Below, piece by piece: positions 18,441-27,238 of a stretch of DNA of 64,000 bases. The DNA comes from Denitratisoma oestradiolicum (GTDB lineage Bacteria > Pseudomonadota > Gammaproteobacteria > Burkholderiales > Rhodocyclaceae). Location: positions 1 through 64,000 of the forward strand of contig NZ_LR778301.1 of NCBI RefSeq assembly GCF_902813185.1, in the 5' to 3' direction. The notes below the pieces were generated by a model. That model had not been told where the DNA came from and did not search any database. It worked only from the letters and a program-made list of their open reading frames with translations. The number at the start of each line of letters is the position of its first letter. The stretch's first letter is position 1. Position numbers and translations under genes: made by a program.

Positions 18441-19298
18441 ATGATGAGCACACCTATTCTCACGACCAGCCATTACGGCGTGGTGCGTTTTGGTGACCTG
18501 GCGGTGGAAGCCGTGGTGCTGGAAGACGGCACCCGGGGCTATGTGCAGCGCCAGTTGGCCACCGCCATCGGCCTGCACGAATCGCGCCGGGGCAGCCAAC
18601 TCAAAACCTTGCTGTCCGATGTCGCCCCCGGCGCAGCGGAGGTCCTGCAGGAGAACGCCTGCAGCATCCGCCTGCCCTCGGGGCAGACTACGGCGTTCTT
18701 CCCGGCCGGGGTGATCAGCGAGGTCGCCTCTGGCGTGATCGACGCCGCGCTCGAAGGCCGTCTGCACCGCAAACGCCAGCACCTGGTGCCCAACTGCCAG
18801 CGCATCCTGAAGGCGCTGGCCAAGTCTGGCGAAGTCGCCTTGATCGACGAGGCTACCGGCTACCAGTACCACCGTGCCCCCGATGCCTTGCAGGCCTTGA
18901 TCTCGCGCTTGCTGCGTGAGCGCGTGGCCAGCTGGGAGCGGCGCTTCACCCCCGACTACTACCGGGCGCTGTTTCGCCTGTTCGGCTGGCACTACCAGGG
19001 CCATCAGCAAAACCCGCCGGCGGTGATCGGCCAGATCACCCTACGCTGGGTGTACGACGTGATCATGCCCCGCGAAATCATCGAGGAGATCAGGAGCCGC
19101 AAGCGCCTCTCAGACAAGGCCCATCAGTGGCTCTCCGAAGGCGGTCTCGCCCTCCTGGAAAAACAGATCCACGCGGTGACCATGATTGCGCGCTCGTCGA
19201 TGACCTACCGGGACTTCGATACCCGCTGCGCCACGGCGTTTGGCAGCCAGCCGCTGCAGATGACCCTCTTCATCGGTGCGCTGGAGGGAGGGCAATGA
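18441..19298 (+). CDS. P63C-domain protein
   Basis: About 285 residues. The N-terminal half resembles an AntA/Bro-type DNA-contact region (VLEDGTRGYVQRQLATAIGL), and the C-terminal half carries the P63C signature: YYRALFRLFGWHYQ, NPPAVIGQITLRWVYDVIMP and EIIEEIRSRKRLSDKAH. The function of P63C proteins is not established; they occur in phages and mobile elements. AGGGAGG at 18426-18432 suits the ATG at 18441 (a GTG at 18435 is also possible). Confidence 0.75.
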   Translation: MMSTPILTTSHYGVVRFGDLAVEAVVLEDGTRGYVQRQLATAIGLHESRRGSQLKTLLSDVAPGAAEVLQENACSIRLPSGQTTAFFPAGVISEVASGVIDAALEGRLHRKRQHLVPNCQRILKALAKSGEVALIDEATGYQYHRAPDALQALISRLLRERVASWERRFTPDYYRALFRLFGWHYQGHQQNPPAVIGQITLRWVYDVIMPREIIEEIRSRKRLSDKAHQWLSEGGLALLEKQIHAVTMIARSSMTYRDFDTRCATAFGSQPLQMTLFIGALEGGQ

Positions 19299-19865
19299 AT
19301 GGCCGGGCAGTGTTGGGTCTGCAAGCGGCAGGCCCGTGGCCTCGGCCACAGCGACAACCGCTTCAAGGTCGGCGAATCCCGTCGGTACCCGATGGACTGG
19401 GTCTTTTGCAGCCGCCAATGCCAGGACGCGTTTCACGCGCTCTACGGCCAGTGGCTGCGAACCGACCCCAGGCAGGAGGACGTGCTCATGGTTGACCCGA
19501 CCGAATTCGAGCGCGCGGCGATGCGCGCTTGCCTGAGGTTCTTCGGCGAGGCCGCCGGTGAGATCGGCTTTGACAAGCCGCTGGGTCACTACAGCGAGGC
19601 CGAAGCCTTGCAGGTGATCGAGGCGATTGTGACCGGCTGGACGGAGGCCATGGCGGCGCACCACCAGCAGGCGAAGTATCCGCCGGTGCGGGGGCTCGCC
19701 CCCTATGAGACACAGGCGCCGCAGCCGGTGGCCACGTTGGAGCCAGCCTCGGCAACGATCACCTTCGATCCGGCGAATCCCTTCGCTGATCTGGAGGACG
19801 ACCTGCCGTGGGAGACCGGGGAGGCAGTGGCGGCCAAGGCCACCCGGCGTGGGAGGGCGAAGTGA
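19299..19865 (+). CDS. Cysteine-motif phage protein (DUF6511-like)
   Basis: 188 residues. CWVCKRQARGLGHSD and DWVFCSRQCQDAFHALYGQW give a CxxC...CxxxC-type zinc knuckle at the N-terminus. The middle is helical (ALQVIEAIVTGWTEAMAAHH) and the end is acidic/basic. It resembles DUF6511 proteins, named from memory. It is sandwiched between the P63C gene and the PD-(D/E)XK nuclease with TGATG-type overlaps, which suggests shared expression and a part in nucleic acid handling. Confidence 0.55.
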   Translation: MAGQCWVCKRQARGLGHSDNRFKVGESRRYPMDWVFCSRQCQDAFHALYGQWLRTDPRQEDVLMVDPTEFERAAMRACLRFFGEAAGEIGFDKPLGHYSEAEALQVIEAIVTGWTEAMAAHHQQAKYPPVRGLAPYETQAPQPVATLEPASATITFDPANPFADLEDDLPWETGEAVAAKATRRGRAK

Positions 19866-20620
19866 TGTTGGACTTCAATCATCGCCCCGCCTTCCACGAG
19901 CGGGTAACGGGCTTCATCGATGCGGCGCTGGATGTTGAACGTGCCGGGCAGACCCCGCGTGACTACCTTGGTGCTTCCCGTCTGGGCGTGGCCTGTGAAC
20001 GTGCGTTGCAGTACGAGTACGCCGGTGCGCCGGTCGATCCCGGCCGGGGATTTTCTGGCCGCATCCTGCGGGTGTTCGAGGTCGGCCATGCGCTGGAAGA
20101 CCTGGCCGTGCGCTGGCTGCGCATGGCGGGCTTCGAATTGCACAACCAGAAGGCCAACGGCGGCCAGTTTGGCTTTTCGGTGGCGGGTGGCCGGATCAAG
20201 GGCCACGTCGACGGGATCATCACGGCGGCACCACCAGAGCTGGGACTTTCTTTCCCGATGCTCTGGGAGTGCAAGACCATGGCCGACAAGCACTGGAAGG
20301 CCTGTGTCAAGTCTGGCGTGGCGGTCACCAAGCCAGTCTATGCCGCGCAGATGGCCACTTACCAGGCCTACATGGAAGGCTCGGTCGAAGGCATCAGCCG
20401 TAATCCGGCACTCTTCACCGCCATCAACAAGGACACGCAGGAGCTGTGGTTCGAGCTGGTGCCCTTCGATGCGGGGCTGGCCCAGAAGATGTCCGACCGC
20501 GCGGTGCGGGTGATCCAGGCGACTGAGGCCGGTGAGCTCTTGCCACGCGGCTTCGCCGAGGCCAGCCACTTTGAGTGCAAGTTCTGCAGCTACGCGCAGC
20601 GTTGCTGGGGAGGTGTGTGA
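19865..20620 (+). CDS. PD-(D/E)XK nuclease (Cas4/RecB-like phage exonuclease)
   Basis: 251 residues. The PD-(D/E)XK core is GHVDGII followed by MLWECKTM, with YAAQMATYQAYM as the following helix. A Cys in GVACERALQYEY and the C-terminal ECKFCSYAQRCW provide four cysteines in the Cas4/AddB arrangement for an iron-sulphur cluster. It would resect double-stranded ends for the ATPase/DUF669 pair. The ATG at 19865 overlaps the previous stop. Confidence 0.8.
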   Translation: MLDFNHRPAFHERVTGFIDAALDVERAGQTPRDYLGASRLGVACERALQYEYAGAPVDPGRGFSGRILRVFEVGHALEDLAVRWLRMAGFELHNQKANGGQFGFSVAGGRIKGHVDGIITAAPPELGLSFPMLWECKTMADKHWKACVKSGVAVTKPVYAAQMATYQAYMEGSVEGISRNPALFTAINKDTQELWFELVPFDAGLAQKMSDRAVRVIQATEAGELLPRGFAEASHFECKFCSYAQRCWGGV

Positions 20621-21071
20621 TGAGCACAGCTTCCAAGCGCGCCAGCGCACGCAAGACCTACCGCACCGAGTGGGTGGATCGCTGGTCGCCCCCCAAACCC
20701 CTGGTCGGGCTGCAGGCCATCGAGAAGGTGCTCAATCGCCACACCTTTCTGGTGACACCGGAGTCCCGGCTGGTGGTGGCGGTGCTCGCCCGCGCCATTC
20801 ACGACAGCCTGAGTTTGACCAACCGCCGGATGCGGCGCGAGGCCCGGCGCTTTCTGCTCGGGGAGGACCTCACGCTCTGGTGTGACCTGGTCGGCTTGCA
20901 TCCGGACTTCGTGCGCTTCGTCGCCCGCCGCACTGGCAGAAGGTGCCGATCAAGGTGCCGGTCCTGCCGGTACCGAATGAGCCGGTGGTCAGCGCCAGCA
21001 GCGCGCCCGTGCATTCCATCACCTGCCACGCCCACAACCATCCGCCACAGGGAGGACTGATCCATGCTTGA
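20620..21071 (+). CDS. Hypothetical phage protein, frameshifted near its end
   Basis: About 150 residues. The first 105 residues are basic and helical (GLQAIEKVLNRHTFLVTPES, HDSLSLTNRRMRREARRFLL). After about 20935 the open frame turns into an Arg/Ser-rich string, while an adjacent frame gives HWQKVPIKVPVLPVPNEPVV and ends HNHPPQGGLIHA at 21069-21071, overlapping the primase start. A single indel at CGCCGCACTGG explains this. No family recognised. Confidence 0.55.
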
Positions 21072-23389
21072 TTTCAATTCGGTGCCGCCGCAGGCCTTCC
21101 CTGTTGGTGGTGACCTCAACCAACAACGCGACGCCATCCGTGCCGATCTGCTGGCGCGGCTGGAGTCGGTGCTGATGACGCTGCTGCCGGCCGGCAAGAA
21201 GCGCGGCCAGAAATACCTGGTCGGTGATGTGCTGGGCAGTCCTGGCGACAGCCTGGAGGTGTCGCTCAAGGGGGAAACCGCTGGTCTGTGGCACGACCAT
21301 GCCACGGGTGAAGGCGGTGACATCTTTGATCTGATCGCTGCCCACTATGGGCTCGACACCCAGGCAGACTTCGCCAGGGTTCTGGAGATCGCCGGGCAAC
21401 TGGTGGGGCGAGCCACCAACCATCCCCCGAAGCGCAAGAAGGCGGAAGCCCCGGTCGATGAACTGGGTCCGGCCACGGCTAAGTGGGACTACCTGGATGC
21501 TGCCGGCAACCTGATCGCCTGTGTGTATCGCTACGACCCGGCACCGGGCAGGAAGGAGTTCCGCCCCTGGGATGCCAAGCGCCGCAAGATGGCCCCACCC
21601 GAGCCGCGTCCGCTCTACAACCAGCCGGGCATCGTTGCTGCCGAACAGGTGATCTTGGTCGAGGGCGAGAAGTGCGCGCAGGCCTTGATCGAAGCTGGCA
21701 TTGTGGCCACCACGGCAATGCACGGCGCCAACGCGCCGGTCGACAAGACGGACTGGTCACCGCTGGCGGGCAAAGCCGTGCTCATCTGGCCCGACCGGGA
21801 CAAACCGGGATTCGGGTATGCCGAGGCCGCTTCGCAAGCGGTGCTCATGGCGGGGGCCACCTCCTGCGCCATCCTGCTGCCGCCGGACGCCAAGTCGGAA
21901 GGCTGGGATGCGGCGGATGCATTGGGTGAAGGCTTCGATGTGGCGGGCTTCCTTGCCACCGGGCCGCGTATCACGGTGCAGCCCTTCGATGACGACCAGG
22001 CGCCATCGGCTCACTTCGATGCTGCCGACCATGACGAGTCTCACGACAGCGATGCCACGGTCTGGGGCACGGAGGATGCCCTGGCGGTGAGTTTTACCCG
22101 GCGCTACCAGCGCGACTGGCGCTATCGCGGCCTGGGGCAAATGGCTGATGTGGGATGGGCAGCGCTGGCGGGCCGAGGAGACCTTGGCGGCGACTGACCT
22201 GATCCGTCACGTCTGTCGCCACGCAGCAGTCCGCGCAGACAGCAGCAAGGTGGCAGCCAAGCTCGCCGCCAGCAGCACCGTGGGCGGGGTGGAACGTCTG
22301 GCCCGCACCGACCGCCGGCACGCGGCGACCACCGACGAGTGGGATGCGGACATCTGGCTCATCAACACGCCGGGTGGCGTGGTGGATCTGCGCACCGGCC
22401 GGATGCGCCCGCACGACCGTGCCGACCGGATGACCAAGATTGCTGCGGCCACCCTGGTGCCGGGCAGCAGCTGCCCCAACTGGATGCGGTTTCTGGATCA
22501 GGTCACCGGCGGCGATGCTGAGCTGCAGTCCTACCTGCAGCGGGTGTTTGGCTACTGCCTGACCGGGGCGACCAGTGAGCACGCCTTGTTCTTCCTCTAC
22601 GGCACCGGCGCCAACGGCAAGTCGGTGTTCGTGAACACGCTCTTCACCCTGCTCGGGGACTATGCCGCCAACGCCCCCATGGACACCTTCATGGAAACAC
22701 GCGGGGATCGGCATCCGACCGATCTAGCGGGATTGCGGGGTTCGCGCTTTGTCGGTGCCACCGAGACCGAGCAGGGTCGGCGCTGGAACGAGTCGAAGAT
22801 CAAGGAGATCACCGGCGGCGACCGAGTCTCTGCACGCTTCATGCGCCAGGACTTCTTCACCTACGTGCCGCAGTTCAAGTTGGTGATCGCCGGCAACCAC
22901 AAGCCGGCCATCCGCAACATCGATGAGGCGATGCGCCGGCGTCTGCACCTGATCCCCTTCACGATCACCGTGCCCCCGGAAAAGCGCGACAAGCAGCTGC
23001 AGACCAAGTTGCTGGCCGAGGCCAACGGCATCTTCAGCTGGGGCGTCGAAGGGTGCCTGGCCTGGCAGCGCGAAGGGCTGCGCCAGCCTCAATCGGTGCT
23101 GGATGCGACGGACGAGTACTTCGAAGCGGAAGACGCGCTGGGCCGCTGGCTCGAGGAATGCTGCGTGCGCCACCCCAATGCCAAGTCGCTGACCGCTGAG
23201 CTGTTCAGCGACTGGAAGCAGTGGGCGGAGGCGGCCGGGGAGTTCGTCGGCTCGCAAAAGCGCTTTGCCGATCTGCTGCTCACCCGAGGCCTGGAGAAGT
23301 GGCGCAACGGCATGGGCCTGCGGGGATTCCAGGGGGTGGGCCTCAAGGAGACCCCGAAGGACCGCTTTACGCCCTATGCCGACAACTGA
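21064..23389 (+). CDS. Toprim-primase / D5-type replicative helicase, frameshifted
   Basis: About 775 residues after repair of one indel near 22130 (extra G; RYRAWGKWLMWDGQRWR would be continuous). The N-terminal 350 residues are a primase-associated zinc/toprim part: WHDHATGEGGDIFDLIAAHY, VILVEGEKCAQALIEAG and VLIWPDRDKPG. The C-terminal 410 residues are a P4/D5-type superfamily 3 helicase: a D5_N region (CPNWMRFLDQVTGGDAELQS), Walker A GTGANGKS, RFVGATETEQGRRWNESKIK, and KLVIAGNHKPAIRNIDEAMR followed by arginine-finger RRRLHLIPF. It would start phage DNA replication. It is followed by a strong dyad, a candidate origin. Confidence 0.85.
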
Positions 23390-23413
23390 CCCGAACCATG
23401 AATCGACGCGGTT

Positions 23414-23499
23414 CTGACGGATCGGACAGACTCACTGATTTACGCCTACACGCGCGCACGCGTGAAGAGGGTAACCGGCAGACCTGTCCGATCCGTCAG
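23414..23499. repeat. Nested dyad between the helicase and resolvase genes
   Basis: A 16-bp perfect inverted repeat (CTGACGGATCGGACAG at 23414-23429 with its complement at 23484-23499) encloses an inner palindrome CACGCG-CGCA-CGCGTG (23449-23464). Both are centred at 23456.5. It occupies most of the 137-base noncoding gap. It is a candidate replication origin or operator. Confidence 0.7.
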
Positions 23500-23526
23500 A
23501 CCGCCCAAAACACAGGACTGACGAAC

Positions 23527-24000
23527 ATGACGACAACGATTTTGGCCCTTGATCTGGGCACACAACTTGGGTGGGCAGTTTCTGCCCGCGACGGACTCAT
23601 CAGCGGCGGCAGCGAATCCTTCAAGCCGCAGCGGTTTGAAGGCGGCGGGATGAGATACCTGCGCTTCAAGCGCTGGCTCACCGACATCAAGCAGTGCGCC
23701 GACGGGCTCGACTGGGTGGTGTTCGAGGAGGTGCGTAAACACGCCGGTGTCGATGCGGCCCACGCCTACGGCGGCTTCATGGCGCACCTGACCGCTTGGT
23801 GCGAACACCACCAGATCCCGTACCAGGGCGTGCCGGTGGGCACGATCAAGAAGCACGCCACTGGCAAGGGCAATGCCGGCAAGGCCGAGATGATCGCGGC
23901 GGCCAAGGCGCGTGGCCATGACCCGGTCGACGACAACCACGCCGATGCGCTGGCGCTGCTGGACTGGGCGATGGCCCAAGGAGGTGTGGCATGCGCATGA
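23527..24000 (+). CDS. RuvC-like Holliday junction resolvase
   Basis: 157 residues with a ribonuclease-H fold. ILALDLGTQLGWAVSA has the first catalytic Asp, WVVFEEVRKHAG the Glu, and VDDNHADALALLDWAM the last acidic pair, as in phage RuvC/RusA-replacing resolvases. GTIKKHATGKGNAGKAEMIA is the conserved basic stretch. The ATG at 23527 is preferred over longer in-frame starts because those would cross the 23414-23499 dyad. It would resolve branched DNA before packaging. Confidence 0.85.
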   Translation: MTTTILALDLGTQLGWAVSARDGLISGGSESFKPQRFEGGGMRYLRFKRWLTDIKQCADGLDWVVFEEVRKHAGVDAAHAYGGFMAHLTAWCEHHQIPYQGVPVGTIKKHATGKGNAGKAEMIAAAKARGHDPVDDNHADALALLDWAMAQGGVACA

Positions 24001-24359
24001 GCACACCCTCGATTCCCTGCCCACTGGGCAGAATGGCACCGCAGTCACCGGCCAACGCCGAAGAGCTCCGGGCGATGCGCGCCGCCGCCTGGCACAAACA
24101 GGGCATTGTGGTCGTGCCGCTGGAGGACATCTACGACGAGTGGGATCGGGCGTTCCTGTCCGGCATCGCCTCCAAGCTCTACGGTGCCCGCACTGCGGCT
24201 TCCCGCAAGAGCACACCTTGGGCCGAGGGCGAGGTGATCGACCGGGGTGATGGCGAGACCTGGACGGTGGTGGCGACCACGGCCAAATCGGTCACCGTGC
24301 AGCGTGACCGCGATGGCGCACTGGCCACCCTCGGGCAACTTGGGGAGGGACGGTCATGA
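23991..24359 (+). CDS. Hypothetical phage protein
   Basis: 122 residues. AGGAGG before the ATG at 23991 is strong, and the start overlaps the resolvase stop. An N-terminal helix LRAMRAAAWHKQGIVVVPLE and a C-terminal beta pair WTVVATTAKSVTVQRD are visible. No family recognised. It is translationally coupled to the resolvase. Confidence 0.6.
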   Translation: MRMSTPSIPCPLGRMAPQSPANAEELRAMRAAAWHKQGIVVVPLEDIYDEWDRAFLSGIASKLYGARTAASRKSTPWAEGEVIDRGDGETWTVVATTAKSVTVQRDRDGALATLGQLGEGRS

Positions 24360-24940
24360 CCAAGAAAACCCAACGCGCCCAAGCCAGGGCCGAGAAGAAA
24401 CCCCGCATCGGCGAGGAGCACATCCGCCCGGATGGCAGCGTGATCCGCTACGTCCGCGAGGAAGACGATGACCGCAAGCCCGTCGACCACTACCGCACGG
24501 TGGACACGCTGGCGCTGATGCTCAAGAACGGCAGCATCACCGGTGCCATGCACGACGCGGGGCAACAGTTCTCGCAGGACTTTGCTCGGGCGTTCGGCAG
24601 TGGTGTCGCCAGCCCCAAGCTCGACGGCCTGCCGGGTGGCACCGCACCCGGCCAGATGATGGTCGAGAAAAACGCTGGCGCTGCCCGGGTAGTACGGGAT
24701 GCGCTGGAGGCGGTGGGTGGCAGCGGCTCTCCAGCCGGATCGGCGCTGTGGTATGTGGCTGGGCTGCAGATGTCGATCCGGGATTGGGCTCAGCGTGAAG
24801 GCTGGAACGGTCGTCGGCAGGATCGGGATGAGGCCAAGGGCTATCTGGTAGCAGCCCTTGGCGTGCTGGCTCGGTACTACGGCTATGAGCGCTCAGGCAG
24901 TCGAAAGCCATTTGCACAGGTATCCGCTTCTAGCGGATAA
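24356..24940 (+). CDS. Hypothetical phage protein (DUF6456-like)
   Basis: 194 residues. The C-terminal 130 residues are helical (VDHYRTVDTLALMLKNGSIT, AMHDAGQQFSQDFARAFGSG and YLVAALGVLARYYGY), reminiscent of DUF6456-type regulators that control late genes in some phages; this is tentative. Its stop lies inside the operator of the next toxin gene, so its transcription would collide with that promoter. Confidence 0.5.
   Translation: MTKKTQRAQARAEKKPRIGEEHIRPDGSVIRYVREEDDDRKPVDHYRTVDTLALMLKNGSITGAMHDAGQQFSQDFARAFGSGVASPKLDGLPGGTAPGQMMVEKNAGAARVVRDALEAVGGSGSPAGSALWYVAGLQMSIRDWAQREGWNGRRQDRDEAKGYLVAALGVLARYYGYERSGSRKPFAQVSASSG
24911..24940 (+). promoter_or_regulatory. Promoter and operator of the toxin-antitoxin pair
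   Basis: TTTGCA (24911-24916), 18-base spacer, GATAAT (24935-24940). TATCCGC-TTCTA-GCGGATA (24921-24939) is a perfect 7-bp inverted repeat covering the spacer and -10. Transcription start would fall at or next to the ATG at 24948, so the message may be leaderless. Confidence 0.6.
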
Positions 24941-24947
24941 TGTGACC

Positions 24948-25271
24948 ATGGTCTTTGTGGAACTCCCGATCTTCGTCCGCTGTGCAGCCGAACTGTTCTC
25001 GGATGAGGATATGGCCGAGTTGCAGAACACCTTGCTGGAAAACCCTGCCGCCGGTGACTTGATCCCCGGTGGTCGGGGTTTGCGCAAGCTGCGTGTTCCG
25101 CTGCCTGGTCGAGGCAAGCGTGGCGGTGCCCGGGTGATCTACTACCACTGGGTCAGCAAGGCGCAGTGCTATCTGATCTACGCCTACGCGAAGAATGTCA
25201 GTGCGAACCTGACGCCGGATCAGCTGCGGCGGTTGGCTGAAGTGATGCAAGCGGAGATACGAGATGAATGA
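24948..25271 (+). CDS. RelE/HigB-like toxin
   Basis: 107 residues with the RelE-superfamily fold: FVELPIFVRCAAELFSDEDM, GLRKLRVPLPGRGKRGGARV and IYYHWVSKAQCYLIYAYAKN, where the KLR...GKRGGARVIYY strand matches the HigB/YafO-like core. It would cleave mRNA at the ribosome. It overlaps the antitoxin start by eight bases; toxin-first order is typical of HigBA. Confidence 0.8.
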   Translation: MVFVELPIFVRCAAELFSDEDMAELQNTLLENPAAGDLIPGGRGLRKLRVPLPGRGKRGGARVIYYHWVSKAQCYLIYAYAKNVSANLTPDQLRRLAEVMQAEIRDE

Positions 25272-25554
25272 CAAACAGTTCGATGAGTTGCTGAGCAGCG
25301 TACGTGACATGGGCCGCCATATGCGTGGTGAGGCCGTGGCCGGTGTGCGTGTGCAGGAGTTTCCCGAGCCCGATGTCAAGGCGATCCGTGAGCGCACGGG
25401 GCTTTCGCAGAGTCGGTTTGCCTACCTGATTGGCGTCAAGCCCAAGACACTTCAGAACTGGGAGCAGCGCCGAGTGCGTCCTGCCGGGCCGGCTCGCGCC
25501 TTGCTCAAGATCGTCGAAGCCAACCCCGACGCGCTATCGGCCATTCACGCGTGA
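25264..25554 (+). CDS. XRE-family antitoxin (HigA/NadS-like)
   Basis: 96 residues. The helix-turn-helix is in the C-terminal half: VKAIRERTGLSQSRFAYLIG followed by VKPKTLQNWEQRRVRPAGPA. It would neutralise the upstream toxin and bind the 24921-24939 inverted repeat. The pair is inserted between early and packaging genes of the prophage, a common place for a stability or superinfection-exclusion cargo. Confidence 0.8.
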   Translation: MNDKQFDELLSSVRDMGRHMRGEAVAGVRVQEFPEPDVKAIRERTGLSQSRFAYLIGVKPKTLQNWEQRRVRPAGPARALLKIVEANPDALSAIHA

Positions 25555-25633
25555 AAATTTTGCGGGTCGACAACAAACCTACTTGAATGCTGGCCCCCCA
25601 CAAGGTACAGTAATCCCGTACTGCTGATAGCTG

Positions 25634-25672
25634 CGCCCACCGGAAACCCCGCGTGGGCGTTGTCGTTTCTGG
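25634..25672 (+). terminator. Possible terminator after the toxin-antitoxin pair
   Basis: CGCCCAC (25634-25640) pairs with GTGGGCG (25653-25659), followed by a T-rich but interrupted tract. Weak. Confidence 0.4.
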
Positions 25673-25713
25673 GCCTGGCGTTCGCCTCTCTGCCCAGCCT
25701 TGGAGACTCCCCC

Positions 25714-25917
25714 ATGAAACTCCTCATCACCCGCCCGGTAGTCATCACCGACGATGGCGGCACGCGCTCGTTCGTCACTGGCCTGACGGTCGAGGTCGAT
25801 GCGGCCACGGCCGAACAGATCCTGGCGCAGCAAGCCGGCATCGCTGCCGAGCCTGTTGCAAATACCGAAGCGCCATCCACTCCTCGCCGCCGGAAGTCCG
25901 CCGATGCTGAAACTTGA
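25714..25917 (+). CDS. Small phage protein
   Basis: 67 residues (KLLITRPVVITDDGGTRSFV then an Ala-rich and basic tail). GGAGA precedes the ATG. It overlaps the next gene by 14 bases. Similar small proteins precede head-tail genes in lambdoid and Mu-like phages; no function is assigned. Confidence 0.6.
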   Translation: MKLLITRPVVITDDGGTRSFVTGLTVEVDAATAEQILAQQAGIAAEPVANTEAPSTPRRRKSADAET

Positions 25918-26482
25918 CGTCACCGCAGACGTGGCCAAGGCCACCGAGCACCTCTCGGATCTGGCACAGCGGCACATCCCGAACGCCGCTGCCAAGGCCC
26001 TGACCCGCACGGCGTTCGACGCCCGTGATGCGGTGCGCGACGGTCTACCCGAGCGCTTCAACCTGCGCCGCCCGTGGATCAGCCGGGGCATTGGCGTCAC
26101 GCTGGCCAAGCCGCGCACCCTGATGGCTGAGGTCTGGTCGCGCGACCGCTTCATGGCGGCACAGGAGTCCGGCGGCAGCCATCCCGATGCGCGACCCATT
26201 CCGGCCGGGCGGTTGCGCGAGATGGCACAGACCCGGGTGATCCCCAAGAGCCAGTGGCTCGACCAGGCCAAGAACAAGCCCACCGTGTTCTACCGGGCGG
26301 GGATGGTGTTCGAGCGCCGGGACGAGCGACGCATCCTGGCCTTGTACCTGCTGCGGCCCAAGACCCAGATCAAGGTGCAGCCGCGTTTCGGCATGGCCGA
26401 GACGGTCAGGAGCGTGGCCCTGAAGGAGTACTACCGGCAAATGGAACGGGCACTGCGAGAAGAACTGGCGAAGGCCCCGTGA
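25904..26482 (+). CDS. Phage minor tail or head-tail protein
   Basis: 192 residues, alpha/beta. VAKATEHLSDLAQRHIPNAA then AAKALTRTAFDARDAVRDGL at the start resembles the N-terminus of phage minor tail/gp10-like proteins, and PRFGMAETVRSVALKEYYRQ ends with a helix. The ATG at 25904 is inside the previous gene. Its placement before the small terminase rather than with the tail genes is unusual, so the assignment is uncertain. Confidence 0.5.
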   Translation: MLKLDVTADVAKATEHLSDLAQRHIPNAAAKALTRTAFDARDAVRDGLPERFNLRRPWISRGIGVTLAKPRTLMAEVWSRDRFMAAQESGGSHPDARPIPAGRLREMAQTRVIPKSQWLDQAKNKPTVFYRAGMVFERRDERRILALYLLRPKTQIKVQPRFGMAETVRSVALKEYYRQMERALREELAKAP

Positions 26483-26677
26483 TCGCGGCTGACGTATCTG
26501 ACACATCTGACGGGTCCTCCCGGGCGATCTCAAAAGCGGGGGACGCGCCAACCACCCGGCTTGCCTAGCGCCAGCGACAAAAGAGGTTGCCAGTTGCCAC
26601 CCAGGTTTCCACCCGTTTCCACGCCGAGGTGATCCACCCCTGACGATTGATTGACCCGCCCGGCCCGGAGGAATGCG

Positions 26678-27238
26678 ATGGGACTGTCCATCCGGGCCTA
26701 TGCCCAACACCGTGGCGTGAGCCACACCGCTGTGGCCAAGGCCATCCAGGCCGGGCGCATCAGCAAAGAACCCGACGGCACCATTGACCCGGTCAAGGCC
26801 GACGCCCAATGGGCGCGAAACACGCTGCCGTCACAGAACCTCAATACTGGCGCCCCGAAGCCTGCGGCCAAGGTGGCAACCCCACCTGTTTCCACCCCGG
26901 TTTCCACGGCACCAGTTTCCACTCGTGAGGTGCAAGCGCCGCTGGAAACCCGGGCTGCCGCGCCTGACTACCAGACCAGTCGCGCCATACGCGAGGCCTA
27001 TGCCGCGCGCCTGGCCAAACTCGAATTCGAAGAACGCACGGGCAAGCTGCTCAACGCCGACGAGGTGAAGGTCAAGCACTTCAACCTCGCGCGGCTGCTG
27101 CGCGACCGCATCCAGCAAATCCCTCGCAAGCTCGCCCCGCAAATCGTGGCGGCCGTGGTCGCACAGCCCGACCAGCGCGTGGTGGAAGACCTGCTGATGG
27201 AGGCGATCCGCGAAGCCCTGGAGGAACTCTCACGATGA
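26678..27238 (+). CDS. Small terminase-like packaging protein (Nu1-like)
   Basis: 186 residues. MGLSIRAYAQHRGVSHTAVA is a Nu1-type helix-turn-helix for binding the cos/pac site. A Pro/Val/Thr linker follows, then a helical C-terminus (YAARLAKLEFEERTGKLLNA, ARLLRDRIQQIPRKLAPQIV) of the kind that contacts the large subunit. CGGAGGA lies eight bases before the ATG at 26678. The 195 bases before it hold no gene. The large subunit is 10 kb downstream, not adjacent. Confidence 0.7.
   Translation: MGLSIRAYAQHRGVSHTAVAKAIQAGRISKEPDGTIDPVKADAQWARNTLPSQNLNTGAPKPAAKVATPPVSTPVSTAPVSTREVQAPLETRAAAPDYQTSRAIREAYAARLAKLEFEERTGKLLNADEVKVKHFNLARLLRDRIQQIPRKLAPQIVAAVVAQPDQRVVEDLLMEAIREALEELSR

Noticed and set aside
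22120..22150. Programmed frameshift in the primase-helicase
   Set aside because: No slippery heptamer in phase; a single extra G restores a continuous protein, so an indel is simpler.
23221..23526. Longer N-terminus for the RuvC-like resolvase
   Set aside because: It would overlap the helicase gene and the dyad with non-family sequence; family members begin at the ALDLGT strand.
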